From Ostrinia nubilalis (lineage: Eukaryota > Arthropoda > Insecta > Lepidoptera > Crambidae), in the NCBI RefSeq assembly GCF_963855985.1, contig NC_087110.1, positions 8,981,001 through 9,045,000 on the forward strand: a stretch of 64,000 bases of DNA. The letters run 5' to 3'. The notes below the pieces were generated by a model. It did not search any database. It was not told where the DNA came from and was given only the letters and a program-made list of their open reading frames with translations. This document shows, piece by piece, positions 22,260 to 33,075 of the stretch. Positions within the stretch are counted from its first letter, which is position 1, and each line of letters opens with the position of its first letter. The translations under genes were made by a program, and so were the position numbers.

Positions 22260-25200
22260 CTGGTGACAAACGGTCTGCTTAGTCTTATTGAAGAGTATAG
22301 CTGAAGTAGGAGAACCAAGGTAACCGACATAGCCCGCTGAATTGTCAAACTTAAGTGGTAGTGGACCGACGACATCATAAAGGTAGCAGGAAGGCGCTGG
22401 ACGCAGGTGTCTGTACTAACCGGCTAACGTGGAAATCATTGGGGAAGGCCTATGTTCGGCAGTGGACGTCCTATGGCTGAAATAATGATGATGATGATGA
22501 AGTGGCAGTGGGCGGGACAAAGCTTGTTGAACTGATTGATGACAGTTGGGAGAGAAAGTTCTCGAGTGGTGACCTCGGATTGAAAGACGTAATATAGAAA
22601 CGCCTTCCACTCGGTGGATCGAATATCTGGTGAAGGTAGCGGAAAGCACCTGGATGTGAGAACAGCAGGACTGGTCGTTGTGGAATTCCTGGATTATAAT
22701 GAGTATTGAGGCTCTCAGTAGCGAGGATTCGGGTCCATTATCGCGTGGCTTACCTATCCACGTTGCTAAGCCGTGGTAGATGCCGTCGCTTCTTCTTGAG
22801 GGAGTTGGCCGACCATTATCGCTTCTATGGACTTGGGAGCTCCTTAGGTTATCAGATCCTGGGGCTCTTGAAGCTAGGAATAGGGTTCACGGTCGCGTGG
22901 CTTACGGGTCTGGTCTGCACCGAGCTCCTATCCACGTTGCTAAGCCGAGGTGGATACCGTCGCTTCTTCTTGAGGGAGTTGGCCGACCGCGGCCGTTTCT
23001 GTGAGCTGGTGGGCTCATTATCGGACCTTGACACGAGGGATTAGGGTCCATTATCACGTGGCTCACCTCTCTGGTCTGGGCCGAGCTTCTATCCACGTTG
23101 CTAAGTCGTGGTGGATGCCGTCGCTTCTTCTTGAGGGAGTTTGCCGACCGCGACCGATTCTGTGAGCTGGTGGGCTCATTATCGGACCTTGACACGAGGG
23201 ATTAGGGTTCAATATCGCCTGTCTCATCTCTCTGGTCTGGGCCGAGCTTCTATCCACGTTGCTAAGCCGTGGTGGATGCCGTCGCTTCTTTTTGAGGGAG
23301 TTGGCCGAACGACCATTATAGCTTCTATGAGCTTAGGAGTTAGCTCCTTATCAGTTCCTGGGGCTCTCAATAGCGAAGTATAGGGTCATGGCTCACCTCT
23401 CTGGTCTGCGCCGAGCTCCGATCCACGTTGCTAAGCCGTGGTGGATGCCGTCGCTTCTTCTTGAGGGTGTTGGCTAACCGCAATCGCTTCTGTGAGCTGG
23501 TGGGCTCATTATCGGACCTTGACACGAAGGATTAGTGTTCATTATCGCGTGTCTCACCTCTCTGGTCTGCGCCGAGCTCTTATCCACTTTGTTAAGCCGT
23601 GGTGGATGCCGTCACTTCTTCTTTAGTGAATAGACCGACCGACCATTATAGCTTCTATGAGCTTAGGAGTTACACGAGTTCCTTATCAGCTCCTGGGACT
23701 TTCAGTGGCGAGGAATAGGATTCATTATCGCGTGACTTACCTCTCTGGTCTGCGCCGAGCTCCTATCCACGTTGCTAAGCCGTGGTGGATGCCGTGGCTT
23801 CTTTTTGAGGGAGTTGGCCGACCATTATCGCTTCTATGGACTTGGGAGCTCCTTATCAGATCTTGGGATTATAAGTAGCGAGGAATAAAGTTCATTATCG
23901 CGTGGCTCACCTCTCTGGTCTGTGCCGAGCTCCTATCCACGTTGCTAAGCCGTGGTGGTTGCCGTCGCTACTTCTTGAGGGAGTTGGCCGTCCATTATCG
24001 CTTCTATGAACTTGCGAGCTCTTTATCAGATCCTGAGAGATGATGATGCTCTCTGTAGCTAGGATTAGGGTTCACTATCGCGTGGCTCACCTCTCTGGTC
24101 TGTGCCGAGCTCCTATCCACGTTGCTAAGCCGTGGTGGATGCCGTGGCTTCTTTTTGAGGGAGTTGGCCGACCATTATCGCTTCTATGGACTTGGGAGCT
24201 CCTTATCAGATCTTGGGATTATAAGTAGCGAGGAATAAAGTTCATTATCGCGTGGCTCACCTCTCTGGTCTGTGCCGAGCTCCTATCCACGTTGCTAAGT
24301 CGTGGTGGATGCCGTCGCTTCTTCTTGAGGGAGTTGGCCGATCGACCATTATAGCTTCTATAAGCTTAGGAGTTAGAAGCTCCTTATCAGCTCCTGGGGC
24401 TCTCGATAGCGAAGTATAGGGTCATGGCTTACCTCTCTGGTCTGCGCCGAGCTCCTATCCACGTTGCTAAGCCGTGGTGGATGCCGTCGCTTCTTCTTGA
24501 GGGAGTTGGTCGATCATTATCGCTTCTATGAGCTTAGGAGTTAGGAGCTCCTTATCAGCTCCTGGGGCTCTCAATAGCGAAATATAGGGTCATGGCTTAC
24601 CTCTCTGGTCTGCGCCGAGCTCCGATCCACGTTGCTAAGCCGTGGTGGATGCCGTCGCTTCTTCTTGAGGGAGTTGGCCGACCGCGGCCGTTTCTGTGAG
24701 CTGGTGGGCGCTGTGCCGGCCGCTTGAGCCGCCACGAGCGCCGGGTTGATGCGAGGTTTGCGCGTTGACGTGCCTAAGGAAGAACGAATAAGTCTTAGAT
24801 TTATCTACCCAGGTTAGATTTCCTGCCTTACCTACATTGCCCGTATACAACCCGGTCGAGGTAACTGCGCACCTAGCGGCCGTGACGTCACATAGACGCT
24901 CTAGTTCGAACGGGGCGAACGCGGGGAGATACGCGGGGAGATGTGCGGGTGAGTGCGAGGGAGAGTCGCATTCCAGCGAGGTGCGCAGTAAACTCGACCG
25001 AGTTGTACTTGATTCCTGCCTCACAACGATTGGTAGGTAGTTCTACGACTGAGCCTTATAGATTTCTTAATTCGATTTTTAAATCAAACAATCACAAAAC
25101 TCATGGATAACGTTTGAAACTTTATCGTGAGTTAAAGAATTTCAGAGCAACAGAAAATGGAAACGAAATGCAAGCACATTTTAGGATAAAACAGATGCGA

Positions 25201-28200
25201 TTTGTGGTATAACAGTCTGCATAAATAAAATGTCCATTTGCAAACTACCCACTAAAACATGTTACACCAGCATTCTAACTTCTATTTTCGACCGAAATCT
25301 CTGTTTATACCTATTACGGCCGCAACACACAACCTCATGGGGAGTTGTATATTGTAGTCTATGCGTCCCAAAACAGTCGACTGAGCAAACTTGTGGGCAC
25401 ACCAATACGGCGTTTATGCCTTTGCAAATAAAGGTGAAATTCGCATAAACAATTTGTAGACCCCGAAACCTGGGGTTGGAAGTTGAAACAAAAGCACAAT
25501 AGGAAAGATTTAAGTGTAGCGAGGAACTACGGTTTCGTTTCAGGCAATATTGGGGTAGTTTTCACGAGGCATTTTTGTTTGAAAGCTATCTGGCTATGAC
25601 TGTTCATATTTTACTTCGCGCTCGACAGTGATTTGCCGAAGTTGTTTTTTATTCTGCAACTGGGGAAATATTTGGTTGCTTCGTTCAGTTACTGACACAT
25701 TCCAAGTACACATTTTTGTCGCAAAAAATGCACCGATAACAACTATTAAAGTGTTTAGATTGATACGTGTTGTTTTCGACATAGATGATTAGTTTTACGA
25801 TGCCATATAGTAAGTATTTGGTCCTCTGAAACTAATATTCATGGATTTTTCTTAGCAATTCATGACTAAAATATAGATGTTTCTATACAACAATACAAAA
25901 TACATCTGAACAATAGTCGAAGCCCGTTGCCAACTAATCACTAACCATAGTTTTGACAAACTTTATAGGACGATCAAGTCGCTTGCCATTTCAATTTGGC
26001 AAGAAGTAAGAACATTCGCTCTGAACTCTTGATTGAATTAAAACTTTCATTGGTCAAGTTCATCAACTTGTTCTTCAGAACAGAATATCCTCAAAACTAG
26101 TAAGATACAGGATCTATTTGAGGACTTTATGTAACAGTACAGACATTTTGCAACAAATTCTAATTATTTATTAGTATGTAGGCCCTTCCCTTTCCAAGGC
26201 AATTATAATACACGTCCCAAACATGGCTTGCCCTACCACCACTTCGGGACATAATCGGCTGGCGGCTGGCGAAGTGGCGGAAGAAACTCAGTCACTTTTG
26301 CGATTCCCTACACTGTTTTTCTAGTTATTAAAAGTGTTTTCCTGACTGTACATAAACTAGTGGATACTGGATGGATCCTACACTAAAGTAGTGAATATAA
26401 TAGTTCCATTACACATACATACAGTTTGAGACGGAAAAGCTTTCTGAGCAACTCAAACCCAACTTTTGATCCAACTTTGTGCTCATTTCATTGACAAGTT
26501 TAGAATTGCTCATCTACCCATCGCTTTTGGCTAGTTTCGGGAACATTACCGGGTTTCCTCCCACGGCTGTTCCTTTGACATGTGGTTTCAGAAAGGGCAT
26601 ACAAAATGGTAATGTAGTCGAGTATTCGGAAGTGTTTAGTAGCCTTTATCACTATTAAGGCGAACAAAAACATTAAATACATAATGGCGTACATTTGCCG
26701 AAGCGGAAAACAGGAACATAATCTTGAGTGATAATTGTATAGCAGTGAAGAAATGGGAATAAAGTATAAAGTATCTGGAAATCATAACTTCGTTTTATGC
26801 CTGAAACTCCATCAATTTTCAATTTTAGAGATTTTGAATTGATAAAATGATCACTGAAAAATTGCATTTTGTAAGCTCATAAAAAGCGTGACCATCGAGT
26901 GGTGGTGCCAACTACCAAATTCTCTTCGGTATGAGACTTTTTTTTGACGAATGGCGCGAAATTGACCCCAGCTTTTCTTTTATGTTACTTTCTGTGATTG
27001 ACCACAAACAAACCTTAATAAAGAAAGAAATATTTATTACGATGAACATTACTTAGAGAACAAAGAAAGTATACGGAAAAAAAGACAGAAATAGCACATA
27101 AATATTACAAGGAAATAAAAAGTGAACTGAGCAGTGCCACCCAGTTGCAACAGCGATGCTCATCGCAATGGGACTCCACTCAGCATATGCCGTGGCCACG
27201 GTGGGGAAGAAGGCCACGACGCTGGTTTTCAGTGTTAACCGAAGGCCCGTCATACACGGACAGCTCGAGCAGTTAGTCAGTGATCAACATACACGGACCA
27301 CTCTTGTAGTCAAGAGTCAAAAGTTTGAAGCTGCCAGTGATAACTGCTCGAGCAGTTGGTATTAACTGCTCAACAAATCACAAGCTAACGCGCCGTGGAA
27401 TGAAGAAAGTGGGCGGAGGTAACTGCGCGAGAGCTGTCGACATCTCGAGCAGTCAGTGTATGGCTGGCGACTGCTTGACCGCACGATGAAAATTCACCGT
27501 GCTGTCGACCGCCCGAATCAGTTGCAACTGCTCGAGCGGTTCGTGTATGTGCGTCCATAGAACTCTGCAGTTCACTGTGCAGTCGCAACTTAAAGCTGTC
27601 GACCCTGACTGCTTCAAGCGGTCCGTGTAATGCCGACCTAAGCAACGCTAACATTTATTGCTTAGAATATCAGACTTTTCAAGTCGCTACATTAGTATAG
27701 AGTAGAAACAAATAAGGAAACTACCGCGAACTTTGATAAAGCCATATCATTTACCCAAATAAAGTGTGTAGAAAGTAGAAACATATCAAACATTCTTCCA
27801 TTTTAAACCAGAACATAAATACGGTACGAGCCTTTCATAGTAACGCCATATATTATGCACCTGTCTAATACCGTAGTCGGGAAGATTCATTATTATACTG
27901 TCTCTGTCACTCGCACCGCTAAGAATAGCGTGCGAATGAAATAGAAAGTGCTGTGTGCACGTAAGGCAACGTAGACGTGACGTCACAGAGGTCAACGAAT
28001 ATAAGCCAGCCGTTTGGGAGAGGACGAATTTTCTTTTGGAACGGTACTCGGTCGGATTACGCGACGGTGGCGTTGTCTAGGCGCGGGCAAAATGTTAACT
28101 AACGCCAAATCAGGATTTTATTGAATCTATGCCTATAAATGCAAAATAAATCTATGTACCTACTAATCTATCTACATATGTATTATTTAAAAGCGAAAGG

Positions 28201-29521
28201 TCACTGACTAGTGCTGGGAGTCTCAGATTTTGCATGGGGGTTCCTTTTAGAACGTAGGTACTCACTAAAACGGGATTTTGCTAAATTCAACCCCTAAGGG
28301 GGTAAAACGGGGTCCACATGCACTTAGCTTAGAATATAATTAGAACAATTATACTGCTCTTCTACACTAATATTATAAAGAGGAAATATTTGATTTTTTG
28401 TTGGTGAATAGGCTCCGAAACTACTGGACCGATTTGCAAAATTCTTTCACTATTAGAATCCTGCATTATTTCTGGTGAAAATAGGTGGTACGAAAATCGC
28501 CGGGGCAGATAGTCATAAATACTTTAGATGCCCACTGCCAATACCTACTAGGGAAAGATCAATTTCATTCATAGGTAGCTTTAATACAATAATTTCATAC
28601 ATTAAACCAAACTCGCTTAATGCAAAAGATAATTATAATGGACAGATTTGTTCTGTAACGGTCAAATCACAGTGTACAATGAAATATAAAGAAAAATAAT
28701 AAAATGTGTATGGCAGCATTTTAATGTTTTTCAATTTAAATAAACAAGTAATTTATAAATTATTTAACAATAGTTTTGTTGATTCAATTGAATCCGCAAA
28801 AAAAAATTCATAAAATAATTTAATTCACAAAATAGCTCATCAGTTTGATTGTTGAAATTTTCCAATTGAAATCAATTTCTTCGAGTCGTCACAGAATTTT
28901 GTTTTGAATTTTTAATGTTTTAGTATCAAACTATATTAGGTACAATATTTAGCAGACAAGTATTGATTGAGGAAAATTTTGTTATTTTCTGTCAATTTTA
29001 AAGCTCAAACTGATTAAAATTATAATTTCAGTAGTAAATTGGAATGATTATAATATCCCATTACATTGATAAATTAAATTCCCATTGATTTCTACTTGGA
29101 GCTTAGAATTTTGGTCAGAGGGATTGACTATTAGCTGGCTAACAGAATGAGAAAATTTGTTTGTTCTAAGACACCTTTGATTTTAGAATCTGGCTTACAA
29201 ATAACATGAAATGAACCTTGTTACAATTGGGAAACTGGTTATTCTCTTCGACAAATTCGTTTTGACCTAGTCCAATACGAAGTAGACTGCAAAATCGATG
29301 TGAGAAGAACTGTAAGTTAGGCATTTCTACTTATGAAAATGAAGACAAAGGAACGGGTTTAAAGGTAATTAAACTACAGAAATACCTTTCCTGACGTCGC
29401 ACATCGAACATTTGAAGGCTTCTGCGTTGTTTCTGTACGTACAAACACTACAATCCCAATAATTTTCTTCAAGCACTTTCGACTGCCGTTTGGCCCTGCG
29501 AATCGCATTTTTCTTGTCCAT
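22155..29521 (-). CDS. RYBP: RYBP, Polycomb PRC1 zinc-finger subunit (three coding exons)
   Basis: The spliced coding sequence joins 29521-29386, 24773-24601 and 22259-22155: 414 bases, 137 residues, with intron phases 1 and 0 and canonical GT-AG borders. The order of domains matches the RYBP/YAF2 family. There is an N-terminal RanBP2-type zinc finger (Cys24, 27, 38, 41), then STRKPRINP, a basic middle ([14 protein letters not shown], 73-86), and the C-terminal RING1-binding strand pair around [20 protein letters not shown] (94-113). In known relatives the finger binds ubiquitinated H2A, and the C-terminal part binds RING1/Sce in variant PRC1 in the nucleus. The length is close to short insect RYBP. 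Intron 1 is 4.6 kb; intron 2 (2.34 kb) is filled by a tandem array derived from exon 2. The reading frame is unbroken, so the gene appears functional. Confidence 0.93.
22340..22690 (+). mobile_element. Two RTE-type LINE tails in RYBP intron 2
   Basis: The first tail (to about 22500) ends GGAAGGCCTATGTTCGGCAG plus a TGATGATGATGA run. The second (22500-22690) starts AAGTGGCAGTGGGCGGGACA and carries decayed versions of ...GRWGRKVLEWRP... and ...[10 protein letters not shown].... Both are in opposite orientation to RYBP and lie between the array and exon 3. Confidence 0.7.
22700..24600 (-). repeat. Tandem array of 11 RYBP exon-2-derived units in intron 2
   Basis: The core CCACGTTGCTAAGCCGTGG (plus strand) recurs with starts at 22758, 22932, 23093, 23254, 23423, 23584, 23767, 23937, 24117, 24287 and 24459, with the true exon at 24627. 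Spacing is 161-183 bp. Read on the minus strand, each unit contains the exon 2 segment from about [10 protein letters not shown] to SSAQTRE. In most units this is in register with a GT donor (GAGAG|GTGAGCC or GTAAGCC), followed by about 90 bases of intron. Units 7-8 and 9-10 are nearly identical as a pair (350-bp offset), which shows recent two-unit duplication. Unit 1 has lost the donor-proximal 21 bases, unit 2 has altered bases there, and unit 4 has AT in place of GT. Confidence 0.9.
24601..24773 (-). CDS. RYBP: RYBP exon 2: linker and first half of RING1-binding motif
   Basis: The acceptor is TTCTTCCTTAG|GC, completing Gly46. The frame [19 protein letters not shown] directly continues exon 1 as in other RYBPs and runs to [12 protein letters not shown]. 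The donor is GAGAG|GTAAGCC (phase 0). The last ~75 coding bases plus donor are the founder, or 12th unit, of the array in intron 2. Confidence 0.93.
24774..25030. promoter_or_regulatory. CpG-rich segment with CRE-like palindrome upstream of RYBP exon 2
   Basis: Positions 24840-25000 are rich in CpG and contain CGTGACGTCACATAG (about 24880), a full CREB/ATF-type palindrome, and direct repeats of GATACGCGGGGAGATG. It lies just 5' of exon 2 on the RYBP strand. It could be an internal promoter or enhancer, or part of an unrecognised alternative first exon. No start site can be shown. Confidence 0.35.
25031..26164. other. RYBP intron 1, no feature seen
   Basis: Several 60-75-codon frames occur on both strands, but none has family character or exon borders. 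Confidence 0.4.
26165..26260 (-). repeat. Interspersed repeat (ACACGTCCCAAA family)
   Basis: It shares AATACACGTCCCAAACATGG and GCCCTACCACCACTTCGGGA with 1785-1885. It lies in RYBP intron 1. Confidence 0.55.
26990..27235 (-). repeat. Dispersed retroposon tail (GCATATGCCGTGGCCACGG family)
   Basis: It contains GCTCATCGCAATGGGACTCC, CAGCATATGCCGTGGCCACG and GCTGGTTTTCAGTGTTAACC. The inverse, with the same order of blocks and a (CTTT)n tail, is at 59150-59394. In RYBP intron 1. Confidence 0.6.
27240..27640. mobile_element. TIR element (CATACACGGACAGCTCGAGCAG)
   Basis: The left end, GGCCCGTCATACACGGACAG, is inversely matched by AGCGGTCCGTGTAATGCCGACC on the right. CTGCTCGAGCAGT-like motifs are scattered through the interior in both directions. 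It is about 400 bp, non-coding, in RYBP intron 1. Confidence 0.65.
27970..28095 (+). promoter_or_regulatory. Promoter-like block: CRE-like palindrome plus TATA
   Basis: AGACGTGACGTCACAGAG (about 27970-27987) is a CREB/ATF-type palindrome. It is followed 12-20 bases later by GAATATAAGCCAGCCG, a good TATA box, and then by a GC-rich leader to 28090. No long frame follows: the ATG at 28091 gives only 10 codons. The arrangement points in the plus direction, opposite to RYBP, whose intron 1 contains it. Confidence 0.3.
28165..28325 (-). repeat. Dispersed repeat (GCGGCCGCCCGCGACTTC family)
   Basis: On the minus strand it matches the copies at 11408 and 41150 from ACCCCGTTTTACCCCCTTAG through AGTACCTACGTTCTAAAAGG to CAGTGACCTTTCGCTTTTAA. 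In RYBP intron 1. Confidence 0.65.
28330..29385 (-). other. RYBP intron 1, 5' part
   Basis: A LINE-tail-like scrap at 28365-28460 (CTACACTAATATTATAAAGA, GGACCGATTTGCAAAATTCT) is the only recognisable repeat. The rest is AT-rich. Confidence 0.4.
29386..29521 (-). CDS. RYBP: RYBP exon 1: RanBP2-type zinc finger
   Basis: The ATG lies at 29521-29519, and the frame reads [19 protein letters not shown], then [20 protein letters not shown] and DVRK. The four cysteines have the W-D-C-X2-C-X10-C-X2-C spacing of the finger. The exon ends AAAG|GTATTT (phase 1). A longer minus-strand frame over the same bases is a shadow. Confidence 0.93.
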
Positions 29522-29800
29522 TTTAACTCACACTTACGTCTAAATAAAACTAATGCACATTGATCATGATACTTTACAGTAACCACTGAATAATTTGACG
29601 TTAACTAGTGTAATAATTCGTCTAGGAATCATTATTTATGTTTTACCGTGCACAAAAATGTACACTTCTTCAACACGCCATGACAGATTGTCAGTCAGTC
29701 TTGATAAAGTCGGTAAAGCAGCACTGGCGCCACTTTTATCAAACTGTTTTATCGACTTAACTAATAAGAAAAACTGATAACAGATGGCAGCACTTTTCGA
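29522..29800 (-). promoter_or_regulatory. 5' flank of RYBP (leader and presumed promoter)
   Basis: This lies immediately upstream of the RYBP start codon on the minus strand. There is no TATA box at a convincing place. Short motifs such as GGCGCCACTTTTATCAAAC and AGATGGCAGCACTTTTC lie about 200-270 bp upstream and may be control elements. The start site is unknown. Confidence 0.35.
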
Positions 29801-30477
29801 ACTACTTTTTGGTAAATTAGATTTTGTCGCTCTTTGAGTTTTTAATGTAACATTTATGTAAGTACATTAGTATTAATGATTAAACCACAGAAAACTTTAA
29901 AATGATCCATTCTAATCTCCATACCGATTGCGACAAAAATAATACATAGTTAAAACTCCCTGAGGAATCAATAATACCAATAAAAAAGTAATGTTCATCT
30001 CTCAAATATTTAAAATTGCACCATGAGATTTCAAAGTTTCGAACCCGCAACCGCCAACCGCTGCTAGCTCCGAGCGCGAAGTCATGCACGATCTTCAAAA
30101 ATAATCACTAAGGTTAATGAAGCTGTACACTTATGGCACTATGGATCGTAAGTACCTATATGGCAGTAGCTAGGCACATTTTCATAGAACCTATAGTCCG
30201 AAATGACTAGGTATATTCTATGATGACTGGCATTACTTGTCGTAAGGGCCATCAAAAACCAGTTGGAACTTGGTAATTTGCATGAAAAAATGTTGCAGTT
30301 TCCATCTAATACCTGATTACACTATCCTGTTCGCTTATTATTATACTGTGTGAAAGAGACCAGTGATGTCTAAACTTGTGCTGGTAGGTACACCTCCTCA
30401 TACCTACTTACATTCATCTGTCTGCGTATGGATTTTAGCTGAGTGAATAGAAATATTCATCTCCATGTGTTTTTTCA
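29801..30477. other. Intergenic, no feature seen
   Basis: No convincing frame, repeat or RNA structure was recognised. Confidence 0.4.
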
Positions 30478-30620
30478 TCATCATCATCATCATTTCAACC
30501 ATAGGACGTCCACTGCTGAACATAGGCCTCCCCCAATGCTTTCCACGTTGATCGATTGGTAGCGGCCTGCGTCCAGCGTTTCCCTGCTACCTTTACGATG
30601 TCGTCGGTCCACCTTATACC
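30478..30620 (-). mobile_element. RTE-type LINE 3' tail
   Basis: On the minus strand it encodes a decayed VDRRHRKGS...-type tail and ends GGAGGCCTATGTTCAGCAGT, GACGTCCTATGG and an ATGATGATG run. Confidence 0.75.
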
Positions 30621-31486
30621 TAGGTGTGTTTTTTAGCTGAGTAGAATAGGACTTCTACTTTGCTGGTTCTCCATGATATCAACAGCAACGGAAAGAGTGG
30701 TAGTGGTCCTTTACTTCGCTCTATTCACGTGGATGTCGTAAGAAGCGATTAGGGACAAAATATGCGAACATCGGGACTCCTCAACCCGTCTGGCCAGTGT
30801 GGGGAGTGTAGACCAAATCTTGCATTTGCTTTGGGTATCTTAGACAGGGGTTGTGCTCTACTAAGTAAATAACCTAAGTTAGTCAGTGGTCTATCTACAA
30901 ACTCCATCTTCTTCTTCTTTTCGTGTCGACAACAAACCTACACAGTGTCAGCCCAAAACTCCGCCACAAGAGTGGCGCTGTCAGCAGCACTCATCAAACC
31001 CTCCTGAGTGCAGTTGTTTGGGCACTATCACAAACTCCATGATAGTCGAGAAGATTGATTTACTATAATCATCAAGTCATTATTCTACAGTGAGCACGAC
31101 CCTTTCACCTTCACTAGAAGCTAATGAAGGATTTGGTCTAGACTCCCTACGCGGGGCACAGTCCAATCTATGATCGTTGATGATTTTTATAAAAATCGAA
31201 TTAGTCCAACGCGTTTCAAGCAGCCACATCACTAGTTTACGGTTAATTCCGTATCATTTCACATGCATATGTATGAGCGAAACCGGTTCGCGATCCCTAC
31301 CATAACTTTTTACTGGCTACAGGAGCGTTAGAATTTTCTATGGTGATTTGGTTCACGTGTTACAATTTTTAAGCGGAATTATTTTGTGGGCTCTACAAAA
31401 GCGCATATTGTGAACCAATACCACCCAATACTAAAATAAGCTTTCTATGAACATAAATAAAAGTAACATTTTGAAGAAACTACCAT
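30621..31486. other. Intergenic, no gene seen
   Basis: There is a 60-codon frame at 30886 without family or splice support. The stretch TTCACGTGGATGTCGTAAGA (about 30725) and its context look like another retroposon remnant that I cannot delimit. Confidence 0.35.
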
Positions 31487-31760
31487 TTCGGCCATTTGAT
31501 GTAGTGGTTCAGAACGGACTACTATGCCGAGAGGTCCCGGGTTCGATTCCCGGCCGGACAGAAATTGAAATGATGAATTTTAATTTCTGTGACGGGTCTT
31601 GGTGTTACTATGTAGGTATAATATGTAGGTATGTATTTACAAAAAAAAAGTATTTAAGTATGTTTCTAGCCGTTGTCTAGTACCCATAATACAAGCTTTG
31701 CTTAATTTGGGACTAGAGGCGCAGTGTGAAATGTCCAAGGATATTTATTTATTTATTGTT
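31487..31760 (+). mobile_element. tRNA-derived SINE, near full length
   Basis: It has a box-A-like head (TGATGTAGTGGTTCAG) and box B GGTTCGATTCC at 31540-31550. A body includes TATTTAAGTATGTTTCTAGC, and the 3' end is GGGACTAGAGGCGCAGTGTG ... TGTCCAAGGATATTTATTTA. A 5'-truncated relative is at 52535-52695. This SINE class is widespread in Lepidoptera. Confidence 0.85.
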
Positions 31761-31824
31761 AAAGAACTAGGTACACTACTTATCGGACGATGTGATTTTT
31801 AATTTTCCTACCATTACCTGTTAT

Positions 31825-31965
31825 CATCATTTCAGCGACAGGACGTCCACTGCTCCTAGATAGACCTCCGCCAATGACTTCCACATCGCACGGTTGGTAG
31901 CGGCATGCATCCAGCGCCTTCCTGCTACCTTCATTAGGTCGTCGGTCCACCTTGTCCCACTTCTT
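31825..31965 (-). mobile_element. RTE-type LINE 3' tail
   Basis: On the minus strand it encodes ...[20 protein letters not shown]..., then GGACGTCCTGTCGCTG and ATGATG. It is 5'-truncated and frame-broken. Confidence 0.75.
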
Positions 31966-32489
31966 TACCATTACCTACCTATTCTCACATTAACACAAAT
32001 AAAATATGTAATCGAAAATCCGAAGGGTCCTTAACAATAACCGGTTCTAAGAAAATAAATACAGTTTTTTTTTTTTCCTAAAAGAGATTTGAAATTCGAA
32101 TAAAATTTCGTTTTCGAATCTGGAACATTATGAAGAATGTGAGAAAAAAGGTTGTCTATCCTTGTAGACGACAAAAAAGAATCTTACAAAACCTCGGGAA
32201 GGCAGAATTCTTAGAAAAACGTACCTTTTTTGTAGAGTGTGCGTGAATTTCGCCTACCTGCCAGTGCCCAAAGCAATTCCATTTAATGTTATGTTGGCGT
32301 TCCGATTCAAAATTACGTCAAGTTTTACGTTGAATAAATGATGTTATCTTTATTATAGCGAGTTTAATGTTGGGAAAAGGGCGAAGGAATTCTACGGTAC
32401 AGCTTGTAGAGTGCCGGTATTCGCTAACTACAGGAATGTAACTCCGTTCCTTATTTTACAAGTCCTCTTTTACTAAAGGAGACCTAAAG
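31966..32489. other. Intergenic, no gene seen
   Basis: AT-rich and without support for any feature. Confidence 0.4.
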
Positions 32490-32643
32490 CCCGTATTCAC
32501 AAACGATGCTTGCATAAGTGAAGCAGTAAATCAAACGCACGGCGTTGAATAGAGCTCTATGGAGCTCTGTGATTGGTTCGTGTGTCACCTTGTGCGTCCA
32601 CGCGCACTGTGAGACCTCATAGTAATGTTTGTGAATACGGGCT
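32490..32643 (+). mobile_element. MITE (CCCGTATTCACAAAC family), complete
   Basis: The termini are GCCCGTATTCACAAACGATG and AATGTTTGTGAATACGGGC. The interior holds GTGATTGGTTCGTGTGTCAC and GTGCGTCCACGCGCACTGTG. A short internal duplication (GAGCTCTATGGAGCTCTGTG) is present. Confidence 0.8.
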
Positions 32644-32900
32644 ATTTATTTATCTCATAGATAAATAAATAAAACAATTGAATAAAAATAGTTGAACGAA
32701 TGAACAAAATAAGTAACCTACTTACTTTGGTAATATTTTTTTTAGCATGAACTTTTGCTGATTGATATGAAAATAATGTGAAAAGGCAAAATGTACAGTA
32801 AGTACAACTTAAATGTGCAGCCGTTCTTAAGTTTTCGAATAAATATTTTTATATTTAATTGATTCCAAGCATAATGGAAACAAAAATTACGCGATCTGCA

Positions 32901-33075
32901 ATTTAGAATAATTATTACGGAATATTAACCAAGTTTTTACAATTACACATTTGTAAGTTAAATATTTTTAACTTCATAAATATAGTTTACAGTACATAAT
33001 TATGGGTTTCAGCACATATTGTTATTAGCGTACATACTAATTTACCTACTTAAGTGTTTAATCATTATAAGTGAG
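32901..33075 (-). repeat. ~170-bp block duplicated at 59395-59573
   Basis: TTTAGAATAATTATTACGGA ... TAATCATTATAAGTGA is almost identical to 59395-59565, differing mainly by a 4-base CTAC duplication. It lies 3' of OR-A. See the matching entry for what this may mean. The strand is given relative to the receptor cluster. Confidence 0.75.

Noticed and set aside
22706..24228. Plus-strand frames of 70-110 codons repeated through the array
   Set aside because: They are antisense reflections of the tandem units. The meaningful frame is the minus-strand RYBP exon 2 segment.
22700..24600. CRISPR array or generic satellite
   Set aside because: Units are 161-183 bp without short direct repeats and unique spacers, and they match RYBP exon 2.
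24635..25024. 129-codon minus-strand frame overlapping RYBP exon 2
   Set aside because: It is in a different frame from the conserved RYBP peptide and crosses the intron 1 acceptor.
29374..29586. 70-codon minus-strand frame over RYBP exon 1
   Set aside because: A shadow in another frame. The zinc finger is read from the ATG at 29521.
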